This document shows, piece after piece, positions 1 through 13,299 of a DNA stretch of 64,000 nt. The notes beneath the pieces were generated by a model, which saw only the letters and a program-made list of their open reading frames with translations, made no database searches and had not been told where the DNA came from. A program made the translations under genes and the position numbers. The DNA is from Pempheris klunzingeri (lineage: Eukaryota; Chordata; Actinopteri; Acropomatiformes; Pempheridae): contig NC_092035.1 in the NCBI RefSeq assembly GCF_042242105.1, positions 11,562,477 through 11,626,476 on the forward strand, read 5' to 3'. Each line of letters begins with the position of its first letter. The stretch's first letter is position 1.

Positions 1-1
1 C

Positions 2-2295
2 ATGCTGAAAGGGATGAAGGGGTACCAGCTGACATCAAGTGACTTGGAGTTTATTGAGAAGATGAAAGCGGAGAAACTGATTAAAAAACTGCAGGTGATT
101 CTGGCTTTCACTGTCCGATTACAGTCGTGTTCTTTAGCTGTCTCCGGATTTTTCCTGAGACAATCTTCTGATGGGATGCTTTGACTGTCCTCAGGGAGAG
201 CTGGAAGAGGTGCAGAGGTTGTTGAGGAAGGAGAGGATGGCCTTTGAGCTGACGTGTGCCAGCAGGGAAAAAGCACAGGCTGAACTAAAGAAGGTGGGTC
301 TCTTTGTCCTAATGCAAGACATGCTTGTTCCTCTTGTGCGTGCAAGCAAAGTTCTGTCGAGGATACCAGGGCACATCCAACCTTTTCACCATCATAATAA
401 CTCTCTCTGAATGTTCAAGCCTGTGTCTGGTACAGGCATTTTTACAGCCATTTTATATTGCCCCTTAAATAGCATTATTTTCCAGAAAATGTCTTCCCCA
501 CACAAGTTCAACGATGGCATAAATTTGAAGTTGAAGATGATAAATCCTTTGAGATCATTCCTCTGGCATTTACAGTCTGTTAGATAACGCTCAGTGGAAA
601 GTCTGCTGTGCCGAGCTGTGGATTGGATCCACAGCTTCAAACTGAGCCCAGAGAATGTATGAAAAGTGTGCAGGTTCAGGTGGACAGAAGGTGAAAATGA
701 TTTAATGAGTCAGTTGGGTTATTTTTTTCCATCAGTTCCCATCCTGTGAGGAGCTCACCGAGTGGGTAAAGGCGGTCCTCACAATGACACCGCCTTCTAC
801 GGACTTAACGGACCTCGACACCAAGGCTCTCCTGGCTGTGGTGACCAAGCAAAGTGTCCAGAGAGCTGTGGACGAGAAGAGGACTGAGCTCACTCGCCTG
901 GAGAAGACGGTGGCAAACAAGTAAGCTGTGCACCCACATCCTGAGTCACTCAAGGAGGCCGGTGTTGCATTTCATCATGCCAGTGTTTACTAATGTATTA
1001 GTCTATTCACTTTGTTTGTTTTGCATGACTGCCAACCATTTTCTTCTCATTTTTAAGTTCACACTGGTATCTGAAGGTGCTATTAGAACATGTTGACATG
1101 GCTGCAGCTGTTTTTAGCCTCTGTCCGTACACTCTGTTTTAAAAGAACAGAGCAATCTCCTTCTTTGCCTTCGGCTCGGACGTCTTCGCGTTACAAGGAG
1201 CTGGTGTCGGTGGGGGGGAAAAAAACGACGTCGGGCAGGGAGGTGGATTCAGAGAGAGAGAGCCAAATCTAAACGGAGCGATTCACACTCATTCAGTGAA
1301 AGACGGAGCAGGAGAAAAAGAGAGAGGAGGGTCTTTACAGGAGTTTTTTGGATTTAGATTTTTTTTTTTTTTTTTCTTAATTGGTTTCTAATCCATAAGG
1401 CAACTACCTAACACATGGATTCCTCTAAAATACAGGAGGAAGAAAGAGGCTAGAGAAAGAGGGCAGCTTCAAAAACAGATTGCTGGTGCACAGGTAAGAG
1501 ATGTCCAACTTTTATAGCATTTTATTTCAATGTGACTTTTGACTAGTATCTGCTTTCAGCTGAGGATACAAGGGATGATGAGCCAGTTATCTGACCTGAA
1601 ATCTGAACTTGCGCAACAAGAGGTGAGGAGCCGACTTGGTCTTAGGTTATACCCTTTAATTCTAGGTCTAAATGTTGCATCCTCTAGCTGAAGTCTTTTG
1701 GGGATTTACTGTACTCTAAAGAGCACATACATTTTTTCAGGAAGAATATAAAGCTCTTGAGATGCAGATAAAAACCCAGGAAGTACCAGTGGAAGCAAAA
1801 GTAGATGCCTCAGAGGAACCACAAGCCGCTAAAAGCCAAGTGAAACACAAAAGAAGGGAAAGAAAAAAGGCTGATAAATCTACCGAAAAATTGCAAGACA
1901 CAACAAACCAAAGCAAATCAACAAAGAGTAAACACACAGACAATCAGACCAGTGTGAAAGACGATCCAGCAAATAATAACACAAATGAATCCATGAAGTC
2001 AAAACAGAGGTCTGGAGCCGGAGCCAGAAGGCCTCAGAAGAGAGCAGAGGAGGAAGAATCAAATCCACAGGAGTCTGAGCAAGTTGCGAGAGGGCGAAGA
2101 AAGCCTCCTGGAGCCACGCGGGCCGCTGCCTCGCAACCGAAAAATCAAAGTAAAATGAAAGCCGGGGAAGCTGAGCTGCAGCAGGCGGCTCCCCCATGCG
2201 GCAGACAGAAAGCTGCTGTAGCTGCAGGTGATGCTGCAGAGGAGGCACAAGGCGCCGGTCCGAGGAGGTCCAAGAGGATAGCCAGCAGGAGGTGA
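2..2295 (+). CDS. 3' exons of an unidentified coiled-coil protein with basic C-terminal tail
   Basis: Six exons join in one open frame: 2-94 (continues upstream of the window), 195-293, 736-920, 1436-1493, 1560-1622 and 1741-2295. Every intron is GT-AG and all phases match, giving 350 visible residues and a TGA stop. The first five exons encode a heptad-like, Lys/Glu/Leu-rich coiled coil (for example KAEKLIKKLQ, RQLQKQI-like segments). A short proline-containing break near FPSCEELTEWV separates two helical stretches. The last exon encodes a long, low-complexity Lys/Arg/Glu/Gln tail ending in RRSKRIASRR, which resembles a nuclear-localisation or DNA/microtubule-binding tail. I do not recognise the family. 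A kinetochore, kinesin-type or centrosomal coiled-coil protein is a guess only. It is real because of the matched splice phases and the AATAAA about 375 bp after the stop. Confidence 0.75.
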
Positions 2296-2669
2296 ACGTG
2301 TTGGACTGGGTTTGCTTAAGAGCTAGTTTGTGCAGTTTTTTAACGTATTACATCACACTGAGTGTCTCTAGGGGTGGCAGTAAAGGTGGGTCATCATCAG
2401 GTCCAGTTTTTAATTTGTCTCAGCTGTACTTTGCATTCAGGACTAAATAACAAATGTAAGCATGTATGTAATTAGTATAATAATTAGTATGTAATTTAAA
2501 TGGTGAACATTAGCTTTTTAGCTTCGTGTTAGCATTTACTGTAGCTTAAAACACCACTGTGTACTCAGTCATGTTGCTTCATTAATTCAAATGTGATTTT
2601 TTTTTTTTAACATTTTCTTGTTAATATATTATAAAGAATATCTTTTAGCTGTTTTATTTTTGATATAGA

Positions 2670-2675
2670 AATAAA
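2670..2675 (+). terminator. Poly(A) signal AATAAA of the first gene
   Basis: An AATAAA lies about 375 bp after the TGA stop of the coiled-coil gene, in AT-rich sequence typical of a 3' UTR. It is the first canonical signal downstream of the stop. Confidence 0.5.
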
Positions 2676-2699
2676 AATGGAACTTCTACGAGTCTAGAT

Positions 2700-5600
2700 T
2701 CATGTCTGAGTGTCCATTGGTGCATTGGTGCTTAGAAGCTATCGTACGATAAAGTAAAATTAAAATCATATAAATGTAATTATTGCCATAATGGAGTGTT
2801 TCCCAAAATAATTGATCTGAACTATTCTATAGTGTAGTCTGAGGTTTAATACTTTACTTTACTCAAGGAACCAAAACCCTCAATTAAAAGTGACATGTTG
2901 TTAAAAAAGGAATTCAATTCCTTTACAATATTCTTGTCAAATGAACCACAGTAGCACGAGTCCAATCATAGATTTGTACTTGTTAACACTCTGGTTTCTG
3001 GGAGCTCATGAAATGTTTTCCAAGCTAAACCCAATCCCCTGGAGCCGGCGGACATTTTATCACACCTCATCTCTCTCCATCACTATCGCAGTGGGAAATG
3101 AGTCACGAGCGCCGCTGAATCACTGCAGTTTTCCTCCAGTAATTCTTGGACCGCCGCGCTGCAATTTGGGCGTAACGCTGTTAATCTTACATTAACTCCC
3201 AATCAATCGGTCAGAGAAATGAGGAGGAAAAACACCCGGCACTCGCTGTCCGTGAGGTTTGAGTTGGGAAAAAATTGTGCTGACAGTGGGAATGTTTCAA
3301 AGCACCTTCTCAAGTTCCAAATAAAGTTTTTCTGACAATCAGGTTCGTCTGCCGTTCGCCAAGATCTGCTTCACAAACGGCCTCAGTCCTGACAACCAGA
3401 GTAACCTCCACCTCCACAGATGTTCCATTCTTCCAGTCTTGATCCTTGACTTTTCCTGCAATCTGGGAGGGTCATTTTGGGTCCGACTGTAATCCTCAGA
3501 ACCTGACGAGGGATTTCCCTTTTTCCACTCACACACCCCCCTCCCCAATTGGCGAGGTATTTGTCTGATGGTCAAGCACAACCACTCCGGCCAAGACCAA
3601 AGTAATACAAGCACGAGGCAGGAATGGAGGATCCATATCCTGCCATTAAGTTTAATAGTCTAATATCAATAAAGTCCGCGTACCTCTCCAAAACTTATCG
3701 TGAGCAATGAGTTTATTATACAATGGGTTTAGTTTTGGCTGCAGAGAGGTCATCACCTTTTTTTCCCCTGTTATTCCTGCATTATTTCTGTTTTCTTCTC
3801 TGCGGCTCAGCGTTCTTCTGAGTTTCTCTGCTCTTGTTTGCCAAACCTGGAACCCTGGGCTGTTTTTCAGAGTCAAGTCATGGGAACGTTACCTCAAAAT
3901 ACGTCAATTTCAGAAATCAGATCTTGTTTACGGAAGGAGTCCAAGCAGACTGCCGGGATCCTGGCCCAAGGAATTGTGGGTCATGGATTATATACAAATT
4001 GCTCATGTCTTTTGCCTTGTGGCTGGATAAACTTCCCTCTGTGTTTGGGCACTTGTGAAATTACTTCTCGATATTTTTCCTATTTACAACGTGGACGTAC
4101 ACAGTTTTATTGTAACGGCAGCGTCATTGTGTAGTTTAGTACATTAAAGGCACTCGTTTATGATAGTCGTGAAACTCCAGTGCCATCATTTATAAAAACA
4201 CTAGAACTGATGGTACTGTTATTGTGAATTGTACCAGTTATACATTTTTGCATGGGTGTATTTAGCTGCAGTCACCACGAGGGTGCAGAGCTACGGACAT
4301 TAACCCTTTACTGCCCACCATTGCCCCGAAGCAACAGAAGGTCTTTGTGACCCTCTGAACCCATCTTACATAAGTAAATATTTAAATTGTCACATATCTG
4401 ATGACTTATGTTTCATTTTGGAGTCCCAAGTGTCTTTCACAGCCACATGTGGATGCTAACAGAAATGTGACATTTTAACACGATTAAATCAAGTTGATGA
4501 CTTTCTAAATAAGCATGATTGTTAGTTTGAAGACCTACTTTATTCAGAGGAAATGTCATGCACTTGTACTTCACTAATTTCAGGTGAATATTGTAATTTT
4601 TACTCCACTGTGATTATTTGACAGCTTTGATTACTCCACCACTGATTTTATTTGTGTATATATTCCTAAACTGGGGCTTCCCATTGGTTGTGCAGTTAGG
4701 CTACTTGTTAGGACAATACCGTGTTCACTGATAGTCAGTGTTTTTGCTATAACACTATGTATGATAACTTTTTAAATCCACATGTTGCTGGTTTTCTCCT
4801 AATATTTACTTTCCAGAAATAATTTTCTCTTGGTTCTTTGCATATTGTTACCCCAATATGGCCAAGAATACAGGCATTAGAGGGCTAACATCTGGTAAAA
4901 CACTAGTGTCAAGGTTAGATATCATCCAGCAGCAGAAGTCTTTCGTGTGACAAAGTTATTTAGTTTCAGACTGTTTGCGTGCCGTCCTGAAACCATCTGT
5001 CCTCCCCTGTAACGCTTCTCTGTTTAGCTTGGACACCACGGCAAGACGGTTCCCGTCCCCTGCCAAGGAAAACCCAGTAAAAATACAGTAGTGAGAGCGA
5101 TGGCTGAGAGCAGCGACGGTGAGGCCTGTGACACATGTATGAGCCAGCGTGCCAAGTCTAGCATGGCAGGAACACGTTTGTGCTCTCTGAATGCATCCAA
5201 ATCTCAGAGTGGAGGCAAAGTGTGAGTCCTGCTGCTCAGTCCTTGGCCCAGTTGCACTAAAATCCTAAACCGAGAGAGAGAGAGAGAGAGAGCACTTCAC
5301 AAGAGGAAACTGCTCTTTAATGTGGTTCGAAACCCCAAAGATGACCACAGACACGAAAGAGCCTTGGTTTAATCATTAGAGAGAATGCTCTGAAGCCCTC
5401 TATCTGTGTGAGCTGGTCTGGATGTTTTTCAGTGAAAGCAAAAGAGGAAAGCAGTCCTTACTGAAGTTTTGCTTCCCTGCGTGGAAACTTACAGGAAAGG
5501 AGAGGACAGGAAGGAAGGAAGGATGTCTTGTAGGTGTTTGGAAATCCAAATGAAAAATATAATGCATTAGACTAAACAGTTGGACAATGTGTACATGTGC

Positions 5601-5766
5601 ACAGGCCGTTTGGGGACAGTGAACGTGTAAAATGAAGCATTCTTCATATTTGTTCAAGTCCCCAAATCTTTTTGTCAAACAAGCGTCTACTCACAATAGA
5701 GAAAGAGACAAAGAGTCTCAAATGAGAAAATTGATCCCACTCGTGTGTACAGTAAATATGAGTCTA
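2700..5766. other. Intergenic, no gene seen
   Basis: No open frame here resembles a known protein or shows conserved splice structure. A (GA)n run lies at 5273-5293. The block 3040-3200 is less AT-rich than its surroundings, but I see no specific motif in it. Confidence 0.5.
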
Positions 5767-6274
5767 CAGCTTGTTAGCTTAGCTTAGCATAAAGACTGGA
5801 AACAGATAGAAATAGCTAGCGTGGCTCTGCTCCAAGGTAATACAATCAACCTAAAACTCACTAAGGCTTTGTTCAGACTGCAGGCAAATCAGATTTGTTT
5901 CTCAGATCAGGCGTTTAAAACGGACCGCTCACACTGTTATTTGCAAGTGATCAAGTCGTATTTGTGTGTCCAGATCTCACCGACCTTTCTGCATGGCTTG
6001 CCACGGTAACCACGTGGGAGTAACGGCATACGCTGGCGATGCAGTTTTCCAACACGGAGGCTTGAGCGTCTAGACTGAGATGCATTTGTAAAACCCCACT
6101 TTGGATTGTAATTTCAAACCAGCTCCTTGCGGCTTTTTCTTTTATTGCTTTCTAAAATCAATCTGGATATACCAAAAGTATTTATTTGGGCCGGAACAAG
6201 GCCTAATTAGCATGTTCCAGGCTAGCCGTTTCATCCTGTCTCCAGTCTTTGTGCTAAGCTAAGCTAACCAGCTG
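5767..6274. mobile_element. MITE with about 58-bp terminal inverted repeats
   Basis: The left end starts CAGCTTGTTAGCTTAGCTTA. The reverse complement of the right end starts CAGCTGGTTAGCTTAGCTTA. Both arms continue through AAAGACTGG and GCTAGC for about 58 bp at roughly 84% identity. The 508-bp element has no transposase, so it is non-autonomous. Left and right ends of this kind are common interspersed sequence in percomorph fish; the superfamily is not assigned. Confidence 0.7.
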
Positions 6275-6599
6275 TTTGCCGGCGATGCCGGTATTGATCT
6301 TCTTTTGTCTATTGTCATTGCTATTTATTTAAGACTGAATGTATCCTGTGAAAGAGAGATGTAGATGATGGAGACCTTTAGCTGACCCTCAGTGTCTGTG
6401 AATCGGCTTTATTGGTCAAAATGTTCTGCACTTAAATGCCGCCATCTTTGGTGGTCCGAATGAGGCTCAGAATCGATCCTGACAGACTTCAATGTGTCCA
6501 CAATAGACCAGCGTTTTCTGAACGGCTCGTGAAAAATCCTATAAATACCAGTAGGTCTGATGAAAGGACTAGCTGTTGAAGTCCCTGGTGTTTGCATCA

Positions 6600-7540
6600 C
6601 TTCCACTGGGAGGATCATGGGGGGGGTTGCTAAGAGGCTTCACCAGCGAGACACATCATCTGTTGTGTACCTTAGCATCACCGGACGTTTCGGCCATTTA
6701 TCACAAGACGCCCTCAGCCGAGGCAGGCCCACCACAGGTTGATCAAGCCTGGGTGTATGTCTCGCGGTTAGCTACTCCTAGCTGCCCAGGTGGCATCACT
6801 CCTCTTCAGCCACAGCCAGTGGCTGGTCCTCTCAGCAGTATTGGCTAGTTCTTTAATAGCTCCTCGATGGTCCTGTCCCCTGATTTCAACTTCCCTCAAG
6901 AGCTTTGTTGTTGACATGGCTACGAAGCCCCTACATCCCACCTCCACTGGGCGCACCTTGATCTTCCAACCTTTGTCCTCTGCCTCGGCTGCTAAGTTGA
7001 CATACCGCAGCTTCTTACGCTCCTGAGCTTCCTCCCACGGAGCCGTCAGCTCGATGATATAAGCGGTTTGCTGGAAATTAGACCAGAGGACGAGGTCTGG
7101 TCGCAGGGTGGTTGTTAAGATCTCTGGGGGGAAAATGAGCCTGCGGTCCAAGTCAACTTTCATCTGCCAGTCCCTGGCTGCATTCAATGGGCCCAGATCA
7201 GATCGTGGACAGCTAGACCTGCTCTTCTCCCCCTCGCGGACAAAGGCTGGAGGGTTCCGGCTCCCCTTCTGGTTGGTGGCAGATTGGGTGTTGATAGCAA
7301 CCCTCCTGCGCTCGAGTTTCTCAGCTAGGCACCTGAGGACCTGGTTGTGCCTCCAAGTGTATCTGCCTTGGGCGAGGCTAGTCCCACAGCCCACTAGGAT
7401 GCGCTTCACTGTTGCTGGGACTCTACACAGGGGGCAAGATGGATCCCTTCCAAGCCATAGCTGCAGATTGGCGGGAGAGGGCAGCACATCGTAGGTGGCT
7501 CGGACTATGAAGCTTAGTCCTAAAAACGAGGCAAACTTCC
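6600..7540 (-). mobile_element. 3' fragment of an RLE-type non-LTR retrotransposon
   Basis: A minus-strand frame from about 7,530 to 6,768 encodes the C-terminal end of a LINE polyprotein. It shows a CPLC zinc-knuckle start followed by the conserved RYTWRHNQVL block, then RPDLVLWS and YIIELTAPWE, the PD-x(n)-E core of a restriction-like endonuclease as in R2/R4/Rex6/Dong-type elements. It ends in conserved KIKVRPVEVGCRGFV and WLWLKR segments. The usual zinc-knuckle histidine appears changed (VKRILVGC where an H-I-L is expected) and a few residues after the PWE are missing. The reverse transcriptase is absent, so the copy is 5'-truncated. Sequence from 6,767 down to about 6,600 is probably its 3' UTR. 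Confidence 0.8.
6768..7530 (-). pseudogene. LINE endonuclease-domain remnant
   Basis: This is the open part of the RLE LINE fragment: zinc-knuckle region, then endonuclease, about 240-250 residues with one stop at the end. It is uninterrupted by stops, but has no reverse transcriptase and no start of its own, so it is a dead C-terminal piece and not a host gene. The plus-strand frame at 7108-7494 is its shadow. Confidence 0.75.
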
Positions 7541-8941
7541 TCCAAACACACCTGTAGTCACTTAGTCCGCCTGCTGAATCTCATGTAACAGAAGTTCACT
7601 TCAATTATCTGAGCATGAATTCTCGCACGCAGGATTACTTGAAGCTGCTGTACAGCGCAGCCAGTGTCAGACATGTTTTTCACAATGATGGCACAGGGAC
7701 TCCATATTCTCTGCATGGGAATCACACAGCGTCCACGCTGCTGAGACAGGCAGACAAACCTGTGACTCTTTGGATTTAGTGTCCGTAAACCTCGATAAAA
7801 CCTCCTCAGTGGGTTCTCTCTCAGTCAACACAGCCTTTGTGTAATGTCTCAGCATGTGACGAGCGATCGAGCCAATAAAAACGTGTTCTCCTGGCAAGTG
7901 AAGAGAGAACACGCTCAGTCCGTTGAAGCTGGACAAACAGGGTCCAGACCTGAGCTACTGAGGAGGCACAGACCCACTGCGTAGACCAACAGTAGTCTTC
8001 TGCCTTTTCCTTTTCTGGTCTGGCTACGCTCTTGTTATCGTTCTGTCTCTGTTTTGACTCTCCATCTTTCTCTCACACTTTCTCCAGTCTCATCTCCATT
8101 CCAGCTCTTTGAAATGACACTGAGACGACGCTGCCAGAATCCTCTCGACATCAATATGACGGGAGGCAGGTTGAGATTAATCCATCAACGCTGTAGCGCC
8201 GAGCCATGAGACCTGATGGAGACGATCTAGAGATGGCTGACCTCAGCTGTTTCCATCTGTGGAAGTCATTTCACTTGATCATAGAGAGCGGTGAAATGTC
8301 AGTGTAACCTTTAGGAATATATTCCTTTGTATTTGAGGGACATTAAGTGACAAACTGTCACATTTTCTTTGTGAACACTGGACAGTCACTTACAGCATTG
8401 ATTAAATTATTCATAGTTAAGGGATAAAGAGCTCAATCAGCTGTTGTCAGTGAAAATACAAGCTTTATATATATTTATGCAAAGTAGTCATGAGCCCTCA
8501 ATTTCCTCCAATTTCCGGAGAACTTGAAGCGATTTCACGGTTGCTATAATAATAAAAAAAACAGACTTAAACTCATTCAGACACAATTCCATGCTTGTTT
8601 CTGATCGGCTTCTTTGTTGGACACCATCACAACTGTAATCCACACTCGGGCATCAGTGTCTCATCCTGTGTGGCAAAAGAAGTTTACTCTGCTCCCCAGA
8701 GGAATGCTGGGAATTGTTTGCACTGTCCGCTTCAGCTTCTGCTGCTTCTGGCTAGCTCAGTTTTGTTGTTTCTGGATGCACGCAGACCCACAAGCTCACA
8801 AAAACACACGCATAAACAGCTTTCTTTTGCCTGTCGAGAAACACATGCATCTGTGTTTTATGTTGCATGCTGTAAAGAGAGCAGTGGCTGCAGCTGACGG
8901 TCTTAATGATGTCTGAGAAACTTTGAATGGAAGTAGAATTG

Positions 8942-8965
8942 GTGTGTGTGTGTGTGTGTGTGTGT
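8942..8965. repeat. (GT)n microsatellite
   Basis: Twelve uninterrupted GT units. Confidence 0.95.
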
Positions 8966-11371
8966 CACATCTGAATATGTTCTTTTGAACCCGTAACAGA
9001 CAGGATCTGGCATCGCTGCGTCCTGCTCTGGTTGGCGAAGCGTAAAAGTGAGCCTGTTTTCAAGATATTAATGCAAATATTTTGCCAAGTGCAGAAATAA
9101 AACAGGGCTTTGTGGCTTCATCCGACACACAGGCAGGAAGGAATTTAGCTTTTTTGCCTCAGTCACATGCACAAAAAAGCATTTCTGTTCAACATCACGC
9201 TCTCGCACTTGACAAATGTTCCTGAAAAAACAAGACAAGACTCTCTAATGATACTTTTCTCAACTGTTTCGCAACACGAGGCCGCAATACCTGTGGTTTG
9301 GTGCGTCATAGTTCAAAGCGTATAATGTGTGCTGCAAATTACTCATGGAGGAGGTGACTGTAAATTCTCACCCACCCATGATAGCTTGACCCGCAGAATA
9401 AGTGGAAGAAAGATTTATGTGAAAGTTATCCCTAAATTAGGCCGGACAGCTCTGACAGTCATGTTTCACGGAAAAGAGACAAGATTTTGGCTGGATGAAT
9501 GTCAGACAGCTGCCGTTCCTGACTCCAGAGGACTGATATGATAAAACGAAGCGATGCACTTTTAGTTATAGGAAACAACAGGTTTGACTGAGTTCACGCA
9601 AGTCAAACTAGAACTTGTTGATCTGTTGCTCAAGCGAAGTCGACACAGAAGTTTTTCTATTTCATGTTGGAAACATACACCGTCTCTCAGTGTATGTTCA
9701 ATGAGGCCAAACCTCCATGAGACAAATATGCTTGTAACATGTTATTAATCTGTCTTATTTTTAGCTATATTAAGTTTATTTGAGCGTGGGAATGCAGAGT
9801 TTAACATTTATATGGAGTTCAAAGCAAACATTTATTCAATCCCCTGGACATGACTTGTTATTGCAGGCTAATTCCTGAGTCCACACTGTACAGCTCTGCT
9901 AATGCTCCCAAAGGAACTGCTTTTTAACTTGTGTTTATGTTCGGTTTCAAGCCGTCTGGATCCTTTTATAATTGCATTGCAGGAGAAATATTGGTGTGAG
10001 GGTAAAAGAATCAGATCTTTGTGTTGTGCAAAAACCTTTTAATACTGAATACTTTCTGGTCTCCTGCTGGAAAATGTTTAAGATTAGTGTACTTTGCATA
10101 TTAACCCAAGCTATTATATACAATAACTGTGCCAGTTAACAAGCCTGCAGAGTTTTATATGTAACGATTATGGACTTTTGGACTAAATTTAAGTAAATGT
10201 AAAGAAAATTTCAATTTAGCCGACGTAAAAATAACATTTTGGTATTTGTGGCATCACCATGTGTCATTTAGCTTTAACAGTAATATTGTTTCGACCTCCA
10301 GAGCGACGCGGGGTTTGATTTACAGTGTGAGCTGCTGGGTGGGTGTAGGGGAATCACGGGTGTGTATTGAAACACCTGTCTGGTGTTGGTCAAACAGCGT
10401 TCCCGTGAGGAACTCAGCATCTCTGCCTAAAAAGCCACATGCAAAGATGACTTAAAAACAAAGAAAAAGAAGGTTCACTTTGAGCTCAAACATGTGCCCC
10501 AAACCCAGCGATCCCTGACTTTGGCCAGACTGCACACCAGATGAACAGACAGTGACTCAGCAGATTTCCAAGCTGTGAGCAAGCTCTTTTTTTTGATCCA
10601 CCTACAATTGATTAATGTACTTCCCGCCATCAAACAGCGGGGGTTTCCAGTCCACACATATCTGGCCCCCGTTCCAAGGGCAGCGCAGGAATGAAATGCA
10701 AACCGAAGCATTTGGCTCAAACGTACAGCCAAATAAATAAAACATTTGAGAGGGAGGCTCTCCCAAAGCTGTGGTGTTCTCTCTTACACATGCAGTAATC
10801 TTGACGGACAGAGATTATCTTCACGTCCAAGGCCGATGAAGTGCGCTCAGACTCGCATGGCAACATAGTTGACATAATGTGGATGAAAGTGAGGAGAGTA
10901 CTATAATTTGCTGCATGTGCTGTGGAAAACAGTTTTATCTTCGGAATATATATTAAAGGCCGTGAACGGCTCGATTTCTTTCGGAAACGGAGAAGAAATC
11001 AATAGATTTTTAAGAAAAAATATTTAGTCCTGATTCTGTTATGAATGATTGATATTCTGGGGAAAAAAACTGTGTATGCTTAAATGTCCTTATCCTGTGA
11101 TTATAGTAATTAATATGCACTCATATGGATCATACTGCCACTGTAATGTCCTCCTCGCCAGTAAAAATCCATTATTGACAAATGGGTGAAATTATGTAAT
11201 TTCAAATCATTCCAAAATAATCTATGTAGTCTTAAAGTCTAAGAACTTCCATTAAATATGTTGAGGAGTAAGACTGAATGTGACACATTTTCCGGTACTT
11301 TTAATGTAATTACCATCTAGTCCAGTTGAATTTATTCATAAAGGGGTTTTTGGCAGACCCGTGTGTTTAGA

Positions 11372-11394
11372 TGTGTGTGTGTGTGTGTGTGTGT
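11372..11394. repeat. (TG)n microsatellite
   Basis: About eleven uninterrupted TG units. Confidence 0.95.
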
Positions 11395-12093
11395 AAGACA
11401 GCAGCCAGGTAGTGTGTAGGAATTGGTGACTGACAGACTGCAGAGAAGCATAAAAGGTAAACATTTATGGATCATATTCGACGTGTTCATAATGTAATTC
11501 CTCTGATCCTGTCGTAGGTGACCTGTTACACTCCGGCCCAGAAACACAGACTGAACACAAGAGCTCTATTGATGGAGACTTTTTAAGATGCCTTCTTTCT
11601 GTTCATGAAGTCCTTGTGGACAAAACACAGTCACGATAAAAAGAGAACTTAATCGATGGAGAACTAAAGGTTGCAGTTGATTTTGTAAGCGTTGGGAAAA
11701 AAATGCACTTTGAATAACATCTTGAAAAAGCGACTGTTGACGTCAATCCTGTCTATAAGTCATAATTGATTTATTTTATGGGTGGCATACAACAGATGCA
11801 TTATGGGAAGTGTAGGATGCTGAAATTGTTTGAGCCTCTGCAGCCTCAACTTTGATTGTTCTGTTTTTCCAGTCTGTCTCTGGCATGTCTCCAAACTTTA
11901 TGGAAGTGTGTTACTTAATTAAAGACGTTAAAGCACATCCAAAAACGTTCACAAAAATACATTTTGCTGGTCTGAATCTGTTTGGTTGTTGTAAATTGTG
12001 TTTCTATTTTTATTTGCACTCTTATTTGGCCAAATATCAACGACCTGACACCAGAGAGAGACACTTTAGAGATATATAGTTAAAAGAAATAAA

Positions 12094-12136
12094 TGATCTG
12101 AGCATCTTTAGGACAGTCCCAAAGATGCTCAGATCA
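12094..12136. repeat. 43-bp near-perfect palindrome
   Basis: The arms TGATCTGAGCATCTTT and AAAGATGCTCAGATCA are exact reverse complements (16 bp). Between them, GGAC-A-GTCC extends the symmetry with only one mismatched pair and the centre base. The flanks are not related, so this is a self-contained hairpin or cruciform sequence rather than part of a long inverted repeat. Confidence 0.9.
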
Positions 12137-13299
12137 GTGTTGGTACTGTCAGACATGTTGGATGGTTTGCCAGTAAAAGTTAGAAGCACAAACACTTTTG
12201 TAACATCTTCAAACTGATCATTTCTGAGAGTGTAACAGAATCTAAAAGGGTACGTCAAAACTTCCAAAACAAAAGCTTATCCATCTTTGGTCTGCTGAAC
12301 CTAGACGATTGCATCATACTTGGGAAAACAGCCACACAGAGTCAGCATCAGACAAAGCAAGAAAAGGGGGTTTACAGCACAGCGATTTGCCCCCGTCCAG
12401 CCCTCCTTTTTCTGCCTTCACTACACACTTAATGACCAGGGGAAATGTTGGTAAAGGCAGTTAGCGGCTAATGATCCTTTTCCTGCGATATCACGTGGAC
12501 CTGGCGTGCTTTGGTCTGCTCTGTAATTGGCCTGACTTCACCGAAGGAAAACACAACGCTGACAACATGAACAAACTGCATTCTGTTGCTTTTAAACCCT
12601 ACAGCGAGCGGCACGACCACGCTTGTGTATTATGTTTTCGCAAGCCGTCCCTCACAGCAGGCTGCACTGAAGGGCTTACTCACTGTGAGATGTTAATGAT
12701 AATATTTGACCTTCAGGGCACTTCACATTTTTAAGTGCAGGTTTGGTGTTTGTGAGGGTTCTTTATTTTCTCCAAGAGCTCACCACACGCTACTGTAAAC
12801 CAAAACTCCAGTGGCACCATTTTACAGATCTAAATACTAAGGTGATGCAATTATACTTTCCATATCAATATGTATATTGTATAATATAATATAATATAAG
12901 ATAATGACTCATTTAAAGCCTAAAAAGTCCCAGTGAGTGTCCCCTGCTCAATACGCCACATTATGTCACAGGTGGAGATAATAAAATGAACAATGGCTGA
13001 ATGTGAATTTGTTGCTTCAGTTTCAGGGTCCTGAGTTGTGTCCAAAACGTATTCACTCCTCCCTAATCATCATCTACGGAGATCAGGACTACACAGTGAG
13101 CTCATCCACCAAATAAATACAGGTAAATACTTTTTGATTTCTACTACAACTCACTGCGCTGTTAATTATGATGGTATGGTATAATGGGCTATAGTGCACT
13201 ACAAAATGGTGAACTCACTATATAGTGGCGTTGAGCATGCCGTCTCAATCTGCAGGGACACTTTAGTAGTTTAATAGTTTCAGTAGTAGTTTTTAGTGA

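Larger units (their letters stand above)
7545..13299. other. Intergenic, no gene seen
   Basis: No protein-coding gene can be supported. Visible features are (GT)n at 8942-8965 and 11372-11394, a 43-bp near-perfect palindrome at 12094-12136 and an ATAAT-type repeat near 12880. Short open frames here (for example 8595-8897) have no family resemblance and no splice partners. Confidence 0.5.
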
